From positions 186,001 through 250,000 of the forward strand of contig CAKRFN010000003.1 in assembly GCA_934320655.1 (NCBI GenBank): a stretch of 64,000 nt of DNA. Reading direction: 5' to 3'. Shown here one piece after another: positions 33,683 through 43,175 of the stretch (within the stretch, counting starts at the first letter, position 1; the number at the start of each line of letters is the position of its first letter). The notes beneath the pieces were generated by a model. The model was not told the origin of the DNA, made no database searches, and saw only the letters and a program-made list of their open reading frames with translations. Made by a program: the position numbers and the translations under genes. The stretch comes from an uncultured Eubacterium sp. (GTDB taxonomy: Bacteria > Bacillota > Clostridia > Lachnospirales > Lachnospiraceae).

Positions 33683-34411
33683 TTATATCTCGATCTGTCC
33701 AAACACTGCTCCGAGACCTTCCTGAATCACGAGGTCTGCACGGTTGTCCATCGGTGTCGCTGATTTATTGATCAGTACGAGCTTGTTCCCGCGATAATAG
33801 TCGATCAGTCCTGCTGCCGGATAGACCGCGAGCGATGTACCACCGATAATGAGCATGTCCGCATGGCTGATGTCATAGATCGCCTGACGCACGGTCTCGT
33901 CGTCCAGCCCCTCCTCATAGAGCACGACATCCGGTTTGATCCTGCCGCCACACGCATCACAGATCGGTACGGGGTCGGGCGATTCCAGAATATAGCGCGC
34001 ATCAAACAGCTTGCCACAATGCTGGCAATAATTGCGGTGAACACTGCCATGCAGCTCCCACACACGCTTTGATCCTGCTGCCTGATGCAGTCCATCGATA
34101 TTCTGTGTCACCACGGAGCGCAGCTTTCCCGCCTCCTCCAGCTTCGCGAGCACCTTGTGCGTCACATTCGGCTGCACATCAAGGCAGAGCATCTTATCCC
34201 TGTAAAACCGGTAAAACTCCTCCGGCTTCGCCAGATAAAAACTATGGCTGAGAATCGTTTCCGGCGGATAATCGTAGGACTGATTGTATAAGCCGTCCAC
34301 GCTCCGAAAATCCGGAATGCCGCTCTCCGTACTCACTCCCGCTCCGCCAAAAAATACAATATTGTCCGATTCCTTCACCATCTGTAAAAATTTCTGAATT
34401 GCTTCTGACAT
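33683..34411 (-). CDS. NAD-dependent protein deacylase (sirtuin)
   Basis: About 242 residues. NAD site GAGVSTESGIPDFRS, catalytic loop TQNIDGLHQAAGS with His in ELHGSVH, zinc finger CQHCGK and CDACGG, and GTSLAVYPAAGL. It removes acyl groups from protein lysines using NAD. ATG 34411 follows GGGAGGTG. Monocistronic between DUF951 and spmA. Confidence 0.93.
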   Translation of the reverse strand: MSEAIQKFLQMVKESDNIVFFGGAGVSTESGIPDFRSVDGLYNQSYDYPPETILSHSFYLAKPEEFYRFYRDKMLCLDVQPNVTHKVLAKLEEAGKLRSVVTQNIDGLHQAAGSKRVWELHGSVHRNYCQHCGKLFDARYILESPDPVPICDACGGRIKPDVVLYEEGLDDETVRQAIYDISHADMLIIGGTSLAVYPAAGLIDYYRGNKLVLINKSATPMDNRADLVIQEGLGAVFGQIEI

Positions 34412-34461
34412 CGCATACACCTCCCGCAAAAGTTTCGCAATTTCCTACCTCTCATAGTAGC

Positions 34462-35076
34462 CTATTTTCTGCGATCTGACAACGTCCTCTTTCCTCTTAT
34501 TTTCGATATCCGATACATGAATCTGCACAAAATGACCGCCACAAATGTACTCACACACGTTGCCAGAATCCCAGGCCCCACGATCGCAGTCGGACTCACA
34601 CTGCCATACTGGCTGCGATAAGCAATCATATTGACCGGAATCAGTTGCAGCGAGGAAATATTGAGCACGAGAAACGTACACATCTCCATACTCGCGACAC
34701 CCTGTTTCTCTCCGGAAAGCAGCTCCAGCTCCTGCATCGCCTCCAGTCCGGCGGGAGTCGCCGCCCACCCCAGCCCGAATATATTTGCCATAAAATTTGT
34801 CGCAATCAGTTCATTCGCGCGGCTCTCCTGCGGCAGCTTCGGAAAGAGAAACCGCAGCACCGGACGCAGCCGCTTTGTACACGCCGCAAGCATCCCCGTC
34901 TCCTGTGCAATCTCCATCAGCCCCGTCCACATGGCGATCACACCCGCCATCGTAATTGCGAGATCGACCGCCTCCTTTGCCGCATCGACCGCAGCCGCCG
35001 AGATCGTCCCAAAGCCCCCATGAAACGCTCCGAATATCACACCGATCGCGATCATCGCTCCCCATAAATAATTCAT
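34462..35076 (-). CDS. spmA: Spore maturation protein A
   Basis: About 204 residues of the nucleoside-recognition (Gate) membrane family. GAFHGGFGTISAAAVDAAKEAV, NFMANIFGLGWAATPAGLEAM and FLVLNISSLQLIPVNMIAYR fit SpmA, needed for spore core dehydration. Six or so helices. ATG 35076 is six bases after AAGG. It is divergent from spmB rather than in one operon with it. Confidence 0.9.
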   Translation of the reverse strand: MNYLWGAMIAIGVIFGAFHGGFGTISAAAVDAAKEAVDLAITMAGVIAMWTGLMEIAQETGMLAACTKRLRPVLRFLFPKLPQESRANELIATNFMANIFGLGWAATPAGLEAMQELELLSGEKQGVASMEMCTFLVLNISSLQLIPVNMIAYRSQYGSVSPTAIVGPGILATCVSTFVAVILCRFMYRISKIRGKRTLSDRRK

Positions 35077-35130
35077 AAGCACCCTTCTTTTTTCATTCAG
35101 ATCTCCATTACTATATAATATATGCCCTGT

Positions 35131-35145
35131 TCACGCGTTGCGTGA
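35131..35145. promoter_or_regulatory. Perfect palindrome between spmA and spmB
   Basis: TCACGC-GTT-GCGTGA midway between the two divergent genes; a candidate shared operator. Confidence 0.45.
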
Positions 35146-35218
35146 CGAGTAACCATTTAATGCTCCGGTTCATATAATAATGCCAAGTGACTCTGTCAGA
35201 ATCGGATAAGGAGCTACG

Positions 35219-35746
35219 ATGTCTGTTTTACTATTTTTATCGGATGCAATGATTCCGCTGTTGATTTTTGTGATTGTCGGATACGGCTTACTCACAGGCT
35301 GCAACGTATACGACGCATTTATCCACGGTGCGGTGCGGGGATTGAAGATCGTTGTGCAGATCCTGCCTACTTTGATCGGTCTCATGATCGCGGTCGGCAT
35401 TTTACGGTCGAGCGGCTTTCTGCTGTGGTTTGCCGGTCTGCTTGCGCCGGTCTGTGAATGGCTGTCATTTCCTCCGGAGCTGTTATCGGTCGCTTTCGTC
35501 AAGCTGTTTTCCTCCTCCGCCGCCACTGGACTCGCACTCGACATCTTCAAGGAATACGGTACAGATTCCCTGCTGGGGCTCGGTGTCTCGATCATGCTCA
35601 GTTGTACCGAAGCTGTCTTTTATACCATGTCGGTCTATTTCATGGCAGTGCGCATCAAAAAGACCCGCTGGACACTGCCATGCGCCCTGCTCGCGACGCT
35701 TTCCGGCATTCTGATGAGCATTTTTCTGGCTCACGCCATGCTCTGA
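35219..35746 (+). CDS. spmB: Spore maturation protein B
   Basis: 175 residues of the same Gate family; VIVGYGLLTGCNVYDAFIHG, LPTLIGLMIAVGILRSSG and FSSSAATGLALDIFKEYG are typical of SpmB. AAGGAG precedes the ATG by five bases. The upstream CATATAAT (about 35171-35178) resembles a sigma-E -10 box, in keeping with sporulation control. Confidence 0.9.
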   Translation: MSVLLFLSDAMIPLLIFVIVGYGLLTGCNVYDAFIHGAVRGLKIVVQILPTLIGLMIAVGILRSSGFLLWFAGLLAPVCEWLSFPPELLSVAFVKLFSSSAATGLALDIFKEYGTDSLLGLGVSIMLSCTEAVFYTMSVYFMAVRIKKTRWTLPCALLATLSGILMSIFLAHAML

Positions 35747-35785
35747 CCACCCGTATTGTGACACGGACTCCATCCCAGCCCCAGC

Positions 35786-38485
35786 TTAATGCGTGCCCCA
35801 GCTCTCATAGTCCGTGTGCAGATTATGCCGGATGTCAAAGAACAGACAATCACCGTCCGCAAACGAATAGGTGCGTCCCATCCGGTCTGTCCGCACATGT
35901 GAAAAGCCTTGCATCTGCCACATATTACAATATCCCTGCCCTCTGTTGGACACATTTTCATAGCTCAGATGCGCCGCTCCTGCGCGATCCGGATACGAGC
36001 GCAGCTCAAAGCTCACGAGCAGATAGCCGTCTCTGTAAAAAATCGGTGCGCTCTGGCTGATCCGCCCGCCGTGGCTGCGGATATATGCATCCAGATCAAT
36101 GTCCGCACCCACAATCCGCACATCTGCCGGAAGCTGATACTCGCTGTCCCAGATCTGTAATGACTGCGCACAGATCAACGGATCTGCGACATTCCGCTCA
36201 TAGACACCGGCAAACCTCCGGCTGGCAGCCGCAAATACAAGCCTCGGACATACCTCCGTCAGATCTTCTTTGCGGTACAAACGTACCCGTCTGCGTTCTG
36301 CACCATCTCCCGAAACATGATAATAAGTGGGAACACCTACGATCTGTGCCTGCGCGCTGCGCATATTCCCGATCGTTTTGAGCCGGAGCTTTACCCGATA
36401 GCCCAGCCCGACTGCATGAGCCGTCGGGTTATACGGATGATCCCCCGGCAAAACCGGAAAAATACCGCTTGTCAGCCGTGTGGATAACAGCTCTCCGTCC
36501 GCATTCTTTCTGCCAATCCAGAAAAACGTCTGCTTTTTCGTCCCATCCGCCGCATAAAACACGCTGCGCCACCGCGGATAATCGACAATATCCGTGATCG
36601 CGAGATCATACATCCGGCCAACCACTGTCACGGTCAGCTCATCATATGCCCCATATTCCGACAATTCCAGATTTGACAGATAGCCGTTCCGGTCAATCCC
36701 GCCGTGCACCGCGGATGCGTTTTTTGCGATCGTCCGGTATCGGATACGATAATCGCCTTCCCGCACGCCGACCGGAAGCTCAAACGTCTGCCTGCCCTCC
36801 GGCAGATCGATCCACGTATTTGGCGGACAGCTCGTATCGCCCACATAGACAGTAAACGGAAACCGGATCTGGCGGCGTCCGACGTACTTTTGATAATCGC
36901 GATTTCCATAACCCGGCGCGTCCCGATGTGTGCCATACGTCGAAATGCCGACCGTAAAAGAGCGCCCCAGTATCAATGACAGATGCTTCGTCGGTACGAC
37001 CTGCTGATTGTGTGCGATATCATCCGTGATACCGCCTTTGCAGACAACCGGTGTGTGTACAGTCACATCATTGACCTGTCTGACCGGTTTCCGCCTGCTG
37101 CCTGTTCCGTACAGACTCCGATAGACTGCCCACGCATCCGTCTGATAGTGGTCATTCCGCCTTGTATGCGGAATCACAAGCTCCTGCGTGCGAAAAGACT
37201 GCCGACGCGCGCCCTTCTGGTACACTGGCTCGGGTGTTTCCCGATACACATACCCATCGCTCAATATGATTTCTCCGTCGATCCCGAAACGGTCATTGCG
37301 CACGCGCACATCCCCCGCCAGCCGTTCCGCGATCTGCTGTAGCTGCTCCACTGTCAGGCAGCTTTCCTCCGAGACATCTCCGCCATATACGCTGCCCGAA
37401 GCCTGCGGAAGTTCCATATATCCGTCCTGGTCACGCCGCAGGTCGACCTTTACCGTATACAAATCACCGCATTCCACAGCTCCCTCCGGCAATGCCTCAT
37501 TTTCCACGCGCACGCGCTCCAGCGTATAGATTTTGAGATCCCTGATCCGGTAATAGGAATACGGTCGCTGCACATACAGCGTCATTTGTGTCTGGTAACT
37601 GCCCTTTGCCGGTCCATCCTCCGTCATATAAGTATAACTATAGGTCACATTCAACGTGACCGGAACCGTTACCAGCCCATGATAATGTCTCAGCATACAC
37701 TCATAGAAATACTTCTGCAGCGAACCGCCCACCACGACCGGCTCTCCGGTCGGGATCGCCTGCGTCACATCAAATCCCGGCTCTGCGGACGGTGCCGCGC
37801 GGATAGACACCTCATTCTGCGCACATTCCGCCTTTCCATAGACCAGCCGGATCTCATCCACCTGCTCAATATCCTCCGGCTGCTCGATCATATCCGGAAT
37901 CGCCGGAAAATAGACCGCCTTGTTAAAATGTGTGCGCAGCCTTTCGGAATCCGCCCAATTTCTGGCATTCATGATTCCGTCCAGCGTAGTATAGACCTCT
38001 CCGTGCAACGCGCCGTCCGCATCGATCCAGCCGAGCGCCCTGCCATCCTCCACAACCGTCATGACCGCATCCAGATAGACCATCCCACCCCGCTGATAGA
38101 GCTCGGTCTGCCAGTCAGCCGACGCCTCCCCGATCCGCGCAAAGATCTCGTCCTTACCACATGTAAAACGGGTATAAACATACTCGCTGTCCTCCGGATC
38201 TGTATAGGAAACTCCCTCCTGCGTCAACCGGATACGGGCACGCGCACGCGCCGGAACAACTCCCGCCCAGCGCTTGATCGTCCATCCGATCGTGCGGTAT
38301 TTCACGCCGCCGGTCGCCCGTTTATCATGTGTAGTCATTTGTAAATTTCCATAGGAATCAAATTTCAGAACTTCCTGATATAAATCTGATGCGGCAGCCA
38401 TCTCACAAAACAGCAGACAGACCGCGAGCAGGATACCACCCACCGCCGCAAACATTCGCCCATACCTCGGACGATAGTTGTTCAT
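35786..38485 (-). CDS. Large secreted protein of unknown function
   Basis: About 899 residues. A signal or anchor lies at about 9-32 (FAAVGGILLAVCLLFCEMA) followed by a long beta-rich extracellular region with many Tyr, Arg and Val and no repeats, Ig domain, anchor or enzyme motif that I recognise. It resembles the secreted proteins classed as DUF5704 in Lachnospiraceae, but that is from memory and unsure. ATG 38485 is eight bases from GGGAGG. It stands alone between spmB and a DUF885 peptidase on the other strand. GC is slightly higher than in the surface cassette near the start of the window. Confidence 0.7.
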   Translation of the reverse strand: MNNYRPRYGRMFAAVGGILLAVCLLFCEMAAASDLYQEVLKFDSYGNLQMTTHDKRATGGVKYRTIGWTIKRWAGVVPARARARIRLTQEGVSYTDPEDSEYVYTRFTCGKDEIFARIGEASADWQTELYQRGGMVYLDAVMTVVEDGRALGWIDADGALHGEVYTTLDGIMNARNWADSERLRTHFNKAVYFPAIPDMIEQPEDIEQVDEIRLVYGKAECAQNEVSIRAAPSAEPGFDVTQAIPTGEPVVVGGSLQKYFYECMLRHYHGLVTVPVTLNVTYSYTYMTEDGPAKGSYQTQMTLYVQRPYSYYRIRDLKIYTLERVRVENEALPEGAVECGDLYTVKVDLRRDQDGYMELPQASGSVYGGDVSEESCLTVEQLQQIAERLAGDVRVRNDRFGIDGEIILSDGYVYRETPEPVYQKGARRQSFRTQELVIPHTRRNDHYQTDAWAVYRSLYGTGSRRKPVRQVNDVTVHTPVVCKGGITDDIAHNQQVVPTKHLSLILGRSFTVGISTYGTHRDAPGYGNRDYQKYVGRRQIRFPFTVYVGDTSCPPNTWIDLPEGRQTFELPVGVREGDYRIRYRTIAKNASAVHGGIDRNGYLSNLELSEYGAYDELTVTVVGRMYDLAITDIVDYPRWRSVFYAADGTKKQTFFWIGRKNADGELLSTRLTSGIFPVLPGDHPYNPTAHAVGLGYRVKLRLKTIGNMRSAQAQIVGVPTYYHVSGDGAERRRVRLYRKEDLTEVCPRLVFAAASRRFAGVYERNVADPLICAQSLQIWDSEYQLPADVRIVGADIDLDAYIRSHGGRISQSAPIFYRDGYLLVSFELRSYPDRAGAAHLSYENVSNRGQGYCNMWQMQGFSHVRTDRMGRTYSFADGDCLFFDIRHNLHTDYESWGTH

Positions 38486-38604
38486 GTACATGTCCTCCCT
38501 CTACTTTTATTCATAGGATAGGGATTCGACACATAGAATCTAAAGACATAAGAATTAGGGTTTCATTTTAGCATAGTCTCAGGGAAAGGGCAATCATCAA
38601 AGCC

Positions 38605-40422
38605 ATGATCAAAGAAAAAAAGATATTTGAAAAATGGATGGATAACAAAATCAAGTGGGAGCTCCGGCTGCTGAGTCTGGGACTGTGCATTGCCATACTC
38701 TTTACCTGCGGTATGTCCGCTTTTTCCTCTATACAAGCGAAAAAGCAGCCGGACTTTTCCTCCTACACACAGCTTTTGTTTCAAGAGCAGCTCGCCTCGG
38801 ATACGCTCGCGCTGCATTATACGCTCGCAGATCCGGCAAACTACGGCATCGAGGACTATGAAGTCTCCCTCGGCTCGCTCTCCGAAGCAGACCGCTTTGC
38901 CACCCGCCTGTCATGCGAAAACATCAAAGCAGCTATCCAGCAGTATGACTACGACGCGCTTTCGACAAACGACCGTCTGACCTATGACATCGTCAGCTAC
39001 TCGCTCGACCAGAATCTCAGAGGGTGCAGCTATTATGATTACGAAGAACCGCTGAATGCCATCAGCGGCGTACAGGCAGAGCTGCCGATCCTGCTCGCGG
39101 AATATACGTTCCGCAGCCGCGCAGATGTCGAAGACTATCTCACGCTGATCGATAGCGCGCCGTCCTATTTTTCACAGCTCGTAGATTTTGAGGAACGCAA
39201 GTCCGCCAAGGGGCTGTTTATGCCATCTTTCGCGGCGGATGCCATCGCAAATCAGATCACCTCGCTCCTCACCGAGCCGTCCTTCAACTGCCTGCGGGAG
39301 ACCTTTCCGGACAAACTGCAGCAGGTCGCAGAACTCACCTCAGACGATCGCGTGAACTATCTGCGCGAGCATGATGCGCTGATCGAGGGCAGCCTGATCC
39401 CCGCCTACAAATCACTGCGTGAATGTCTCGTCCGTCTGCGTGATACCGCTACACATGACGGCGGTCTCTGCCAGCTTCCGGACGGCAGCGACTACTATGC
39501 CTATCTCGTCCAGAGATCCACGGCAAGCACACGCACGGTCGATGAGCTAAATGAAATGATTGCGTCAAAAAGACAATCAAATCTGTCTCAATTAGCAAAA
39601 ATAATCAGATCAAACCCAGATATTTTGTCTCAAATGTCCGCATCGGCTCACGTAAACCTCACGTGGAACACACCTGAGCAGATGGTTGAACACTTAAAGG
39701 ATTGCATGAGCGCCGACTTTCCGCAGGCGCCGGAGCACACCTATGAGATCAAAACGGTAGAGCCATCGATGCAGTCATTTCTCTCACCCGCGTTCTACCT
39801 GACCGCACCGATGGATGACCCGAACGAAAACAATATCTACATCAACCCTGCATATGAACGCTCCGACCTCGAACTGTTTACCACACTGGCACATGAGGGC
39901 TATCCCGGACATTTATACGAGACGGTATTCTCCTACGAACAGAAGCTTTCCCCGCTACGCCATATCATGTCCTTTGGTGGATACACGGAAGGGTGGGCAA
40001 CCTACGTGGAAATGTGTTCGTATGGCTACGCCGGACTCGACCCGGAGCTCGCCCGCGCGCTGCAGCTCAACGCAGCCGCCACTCTCAGTCTCTACGCATC
40101 GATCGACATCGGCATCCACCACGAGGGATGGGATCGCGACATCGTACTCGAATTTCTCTCCGACTACGGGATCACCTCTGTGGAAACCGCCGACCACGTA
40201 TATGAGCTTGTCGTAGAGACTCCCGCGAACTACTTAAAGTATTACGTCGGCTACCTCGAATTTCTCGAACTAAAAAAAGATGCCTGTCTCCGATACGGCT
40301 CTGATTACAATGACAAAGCATTTCATCAGGCATTGCTCGCGATCGGGCCTGCACCTTTTTCGATTATTAAAAACTATCTGCCGTTGTATTACCCTCAGGC
40401 TTCTGCATCCAGCAACGCCTGA
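38605..40422 (+). CDS. DUF885-type zinc metallopeptidase, membrane anchored
   Basis: 605 residues. A membrane anchor (about 20-40, LLSLGLCIAILFTCGMSAF) precedes a large helical domain. Zinc motif HEGYPGHLYE (His-Glu-x-x-x-x-His) and GGYTEGWATYVEM are the DUF885 signature, a gluzincin-like fold related to M3/M32 peptidases. Probably digests peptides at the outer face. The 3' end overlaps the convergent rsmI gene by 28 bases, so both stop regions are shared. Confidence 0.88.
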   Translation: MIKEKKIFEKWMDNKIKWELRLLSLGLCIAILFTCGMSAFSSIQAKKQPDFSSYTQLLFQEQLASDTLALHYTLADPANYGIEDYEVSLGSLSEADRFATRLSCENIKAAIQQYDYDALSTNDRLTYDIVSYSLDQNLRGCSYYDYEEPLNAISGVQAELPILLAEYTFRSRADVEDYLTLIDSAPSYFSQLVDFEERKSAKGLFMPSFAADAIANQITSLLTEPSFNCLRETFPDKLQQVAELTSDDRVNYLREHDALIEGSLIPAYKSLRECLVRLRDTATHDGGLCQLPDGSDYYAYLVQRSTASTRTVDELNEMIASKRQSNLSQLAKIIRSNPDILSQMSASAHVNLTWNTPEQMVEHLKDCMSADFPQAPEHTYEIKTVEPSMQSFLSPAFYLTAPMDDPNENNIYINPAYERSDLELFTTLAHEGYPGHLYETVFSYEQKLSPLRHIMSFGGYTEGWATYVEMCSYGYAGLDPELARALQLNAAATLSLYASIDIGIHHEGWDRDIVLEFLSDYGITSVETADHVYELVVETPANYLKYYVGYLEFLELKKDACLRYGSDYNDKAFHQALLAIGPAPFSIIKNYLPLYYPQASASSNA

Positions 40423-41249
40423 TAGACCTCCCGCTTGGATATACCCCGATCCTTAGCGACGAGCTTCATCGCCTCTTTTCTGGGTATATCCTGCGCCTCA
40501 TAGATCGCCATATGTTCATCGATCGTCATCTGCTCCCACGCGCGCTGCGCCTCGGCTTCCAGTTCACGGCGGTCTTTACCTTCTACTACAAGGACATATT
40601 CTCCGCGAGGTTCATTGTCTTTATAGTATAATAGGACATCATCCAATGTCGTTTTCTGAACATCTTCATATTTCTTCGTGAGCTCCCTGCACAGCGAGAT
40701 CGAGCGGTTTCCAAGTGCCTCACGTAACTGCGTGAGCGTCGTGATCAGGTGATGCGGCGCTTCGTAGAGAATGATCGTGCGCGTCTCGTCCTTTAATTCC
40801 TCGAGCACTTTCGCCCGCTCTTTTTTCTCCCGCGGCAAAAAAGCCTCGAACGCGAATCTCCGCGTCTGCTGCCCCGACATCGTAAGCGCCGTGATACATG
40901 CCGCCGCGCCGGGCAGCGATGTCACGGACATGCCCTCCTCCAGCGCGATCCGCACGAGATCTTCTCCGGGATCAGAGATCCCCGGCGTGCCTGCATCCGT
41001 GATCAGCGCAATATTTTTTCCCTGCCGCAGTTGATCCACAAGCTGATAGGCTTTCTCGATCTTATTATACTCATGATAACTCGTCATCGGTGTATGGATC
41101 TCAAAATGGTTTAACAGCTTTATGGAATTTCTCGTATCCTCGGCTGCGATCAGATCCACTTCCTTTAACGTGCGCAGCACACGGTACGTAATGTCCTCGA
41201 GATTTCCGATCGGTGTCGCACATAAATATAGCGTTCCTCTAGTATCCAT
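40395..41249 (-). CDS. rsmI: 16S rRNA (cytidine-1402-2'-O)-methyltransferase
   Basis: 284 residues. GTLYLCATPIGNLEDITYR, AAEDTRNSIKLLNHF, ITDAGTPGISDPGEDLV and SLPGAAACITAL are diagnostic of RsmI (YabC), which methylates the decoding site. It overlaps trmN6 by 11 bases and ends the operon. Confidence 0.95.
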   Translation of the reverse strand: MDTRGTLYLCATPIGNLEDITYRVLRTLKEVDLIAAEDTRNSIKLLNHFEIHTPMTSYHEYNKIEKAYQLVDQLRQGKNIALITDAGTPGISDPGEDLVRIALEEGMSVTSLPGAAACITALTMSGQQTRRFAFEAFLPREKKERAKVLEELKDETRTIILYEAPHHLITTLTQLREALGNRSISLCRELTKKYEDVQKTTLDDVLLYYKDNEPRGEYVLVVEGKDRRELEAEAQRAWEQMTIDEHMAIYEAQDIPRKEAMKLVAKDRGISKREVYQALLDAEA

Positions 41250-42048
41250 AAACGTCTGTGATCTCCTCCGTGTAGATTCCGGGTTCTTTGAAAATAATGA
41301 GCGGTTTTTCCACTGTCAGTCTGGCATTTCCGCCGCGCAGACCCTCAATGAGCACCATATTCGGCTCTTTATCCGCAAAAGGATAGACCAGCCGCATGCG
41401 CTTTGGCTCAATCCCGTACTGATGCATGAGACAGCAGATCTCGACAAGCCGGAACGGGCGGTGCACCATGTACATCCTGCCTCTCGGCTTTAACAGCCTT
41501 GCGCTCTGGGCAACGACATCCTCTAACGTACAGTAGATCTCATGTCTGGCGATCGTCTTTGCCTCATTCGCATTCTGCAAACCATGCTGACCGATCATAT
41601 ACGGCGGATTTGTCGTGATTACATCAAAAGAAGATGCTCCAAACAATGTCGAAGCATCCTTGATATCACCGGTTACGATGTCGATCTTTTCCTCCAGCGC
41701 ATTGTAGGCGACGCTGCGCCGCGCCATGTCAGCGCTCTCCTCCTGTAGCTCCAGTCCGGTAAAATGCAGACCCTTCGTTTTCGCCTCCAGCAGAATCGGG
41801 ATAATGCCTGTTCCCGTTCCAAGATCAAGCACCCGCTCATTCGGCTTCACCTGTGCAAAACCGGACAACAACACCGCATCCATGCCAAAACAGAACCGTT
41901 TCGGATCCTGAATGATCCGGTATCCGTTCCGCTCCAGATCATCCAGCCGTTCACCCGGTTTTAACAGATCCGTATTATTTGTCCTCTGAGGAGGGTTTTT
42001 CTCCTCCGCGATTTGCTCTGTCCCCACGGTCTGTGCGATCCTTTCCAT
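41239..42048 (-). CDS. tRNA1(Val) (adenine37-N6)-methyltransferase-like
   Basis: Up to 269 residues of a class I SAM methyltransferase. VLDLGTGTGIIPILL is the SAM loop, TTNPPYMIG the N6-adenine motif NPPY, as in TrmN6/YfiC/YabB. Conserved sequence begins only at LLKPGERLDDL, so the first 25 residues overlapping ricT may not be translated; no ATG with a ribosome site is found and the true start is open. Confidence 0.85.
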   Translation of the reverse strand: MERIAQTVGTEQIAEEKNPPQRTNNTDLLKPGERLDDLERNGYRIIQDPKRFCFGMDAVLLSGFAQVKPNERVLDLGTGTGIIPILLEAKTKGLHFTGLELQEESADMARRSVAYNALEEKIDIVTGDIKDASTLFGASSFDVITTNPPYMIGQHGLQNANEAKTIARHEIYCTLEDVVAQSARLLKPRGRMYMVHRPFRLVEICCLMHQYGIEPKRMRLVYPFADKEPNMVLIEGLRGGNARLTVEKPLIIFKEPGIYTEEITDVYGY

Positions 42049-43174
42049 TCACATTTCCATTGCCATTACCATTTCCGCGGTCTTTGCCGCCGCGGTTCCT
42101 GCGCTCACGGTTCTGGTTTTTATTGTTATTATTGCGGTCGCGGTCTTTTTTCTCCCGCGGCTCCCGATTTTCTCGGTTTTCACGGTTCTCACGGTTTTCG
42201 CGACGGTTCTGATCCCTGTCGCGGCGATCCCTTCCGTCACGCTTTTCACGCTCTCTGCCCTCCGGCTTTCCTTCCGGCTTGCGGTCTGCGTTCTCCGTAT
42301 GGTCATCCTCCAGCGCCGACAGCTCTTTCAACTCCTTAGAAGAAAGCTTCGTATTCTTCTTGCGTGGGTGGAACTTCAGTTCCTCCACATCATATTCCCG
42401 CAGCTCCTTCTCGTCATCGACTTCCACGAGCACCTTCACCTTCTGGCGGAGCACATTCACGCTCTGCACCTCACCGACTGCACCATCCACGGCTGTCACC
42501 GCATCACCAATGCCCGGCAGACGGCTGTTCAGATACTCATATGTCTCCTGCTCATTTTTCAGACAGCACATCAGTCTGCCACACACACCGGAGATCTTGG
42601 TCGGATTCAGGGACAAATTCTGTTCCTTCGCCATCTTGATCGATACAGGAACGAAATCGGACAGATACGAGCAGCAGCACAGCTCCCGTCCGCAGATGCC
42701 AATGCCTCCGAGCATCTTTGTCTCATCCCTGACACCGATCTGGCGCAACTCGATACGGGTGCGGAATACACCCGCGAGATCCTTAACCAACTCTCTAAAA
42801 TCGATTCTGCCATCCGCCGTAAAATAGAACAACAGCTTGTTACTGTCAAATGTATACTCTGCCTGTACGAGCTTCATCTCCAGCCCATGCTTGGCGATCT
42901 TCTCCTGACAGGTCTTGTATGCACTCTTTTCGCGCTCCTTGTTGCGCTGTACCGTCTTATCATCCTCCTCGGTCGCAACGCGGATCACCGGTTTTAACGG
43001 CTGTACGACCGTATCGTCCTCCACATCGCGCGGAGCGATCAGCACCGTTCCGTATTCAATACCTCTGGCAGTCTCAACAATCGCATGGTCACCCGCCTGC
43101 ATCTCGAGATCCTTCGGATCGAAATAATATATTTTCCCCGCATTGCGGAAACGAATTCCTACTATTTTTATCAT
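41975..43174 (-). CDS. ricT: RicT/YaaT PSP1-domain protein with basic tail
   Basis: 399 residues. The conserved part (about 1-275) has the PSP1 fold and Cys-rich motifs GICGRELCCCSYL and SGVCGRLMCCLKNE that bind iron-sulfur in RicT, part of the complex aiding RNase Y and sporulation phosphorelay. The last 100 residues are low complexity: repeated RENRENRENRE, Asn-rich and Gly-Asn repeats, likely disordered and RNA-binding. AAAGGAG precedes the ATG. Two bases after holB. Confidence 0.93.
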   Translation of the reverse strand: MIKIVGIRFRNAGKIYYFDPKDLEMQAGDHAIVETARGIEYGTVLIAPRDVEDDTVVQPLKPVIRVATEEDDKTVQRNKEREKSAYKTCQEKIAKHGLEMKLVQAEYTFDSNKLLFYFTADGRIDFRELVKDLAGVFRTRIELRQIGVRDETKMLGGIGICGRELCCCSYLSDFVPVSIKMAKEQNLSLNPTKISGVCGRLMCCLKNEQETYEYLNSRLPGIGDAVTAVDGAVGEVQSVNVLRQKVKVLVEVDDEKELREYDVEELKFHPRKKNTKLSSKELKELSALEDDHTENADRKPEGKPEGREREKRDGRDRRDRDQNRRENRENRENRENREPREKKDRDRNNNNKNQNRERRNRGGKDRGNGNGNGNVNGKDRTDRGDRANRGGEKPSSEDK

Positions 43175-43175
43175 G

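Noticed and set aside
38605..41249. Frameshift at the DUF885/rsmI junction
   Set aside because: The two genes are convergent and both end normally; the 28-base overlap is simple tail sharing.
41975..42048. Fusion of ricT and the methyltransferase
   Set aside because: The ricT stop is clean and the frames differ; the overlap comes only from an uncertain upstream start.
42049..42306. Short tandem repeats (about 9-12 bases)
   Set aside because: They encode the Arg-Glu-Asn and Gly-Asn low-complexity tail of RicT and need no other explanation, though the copy number may vary.
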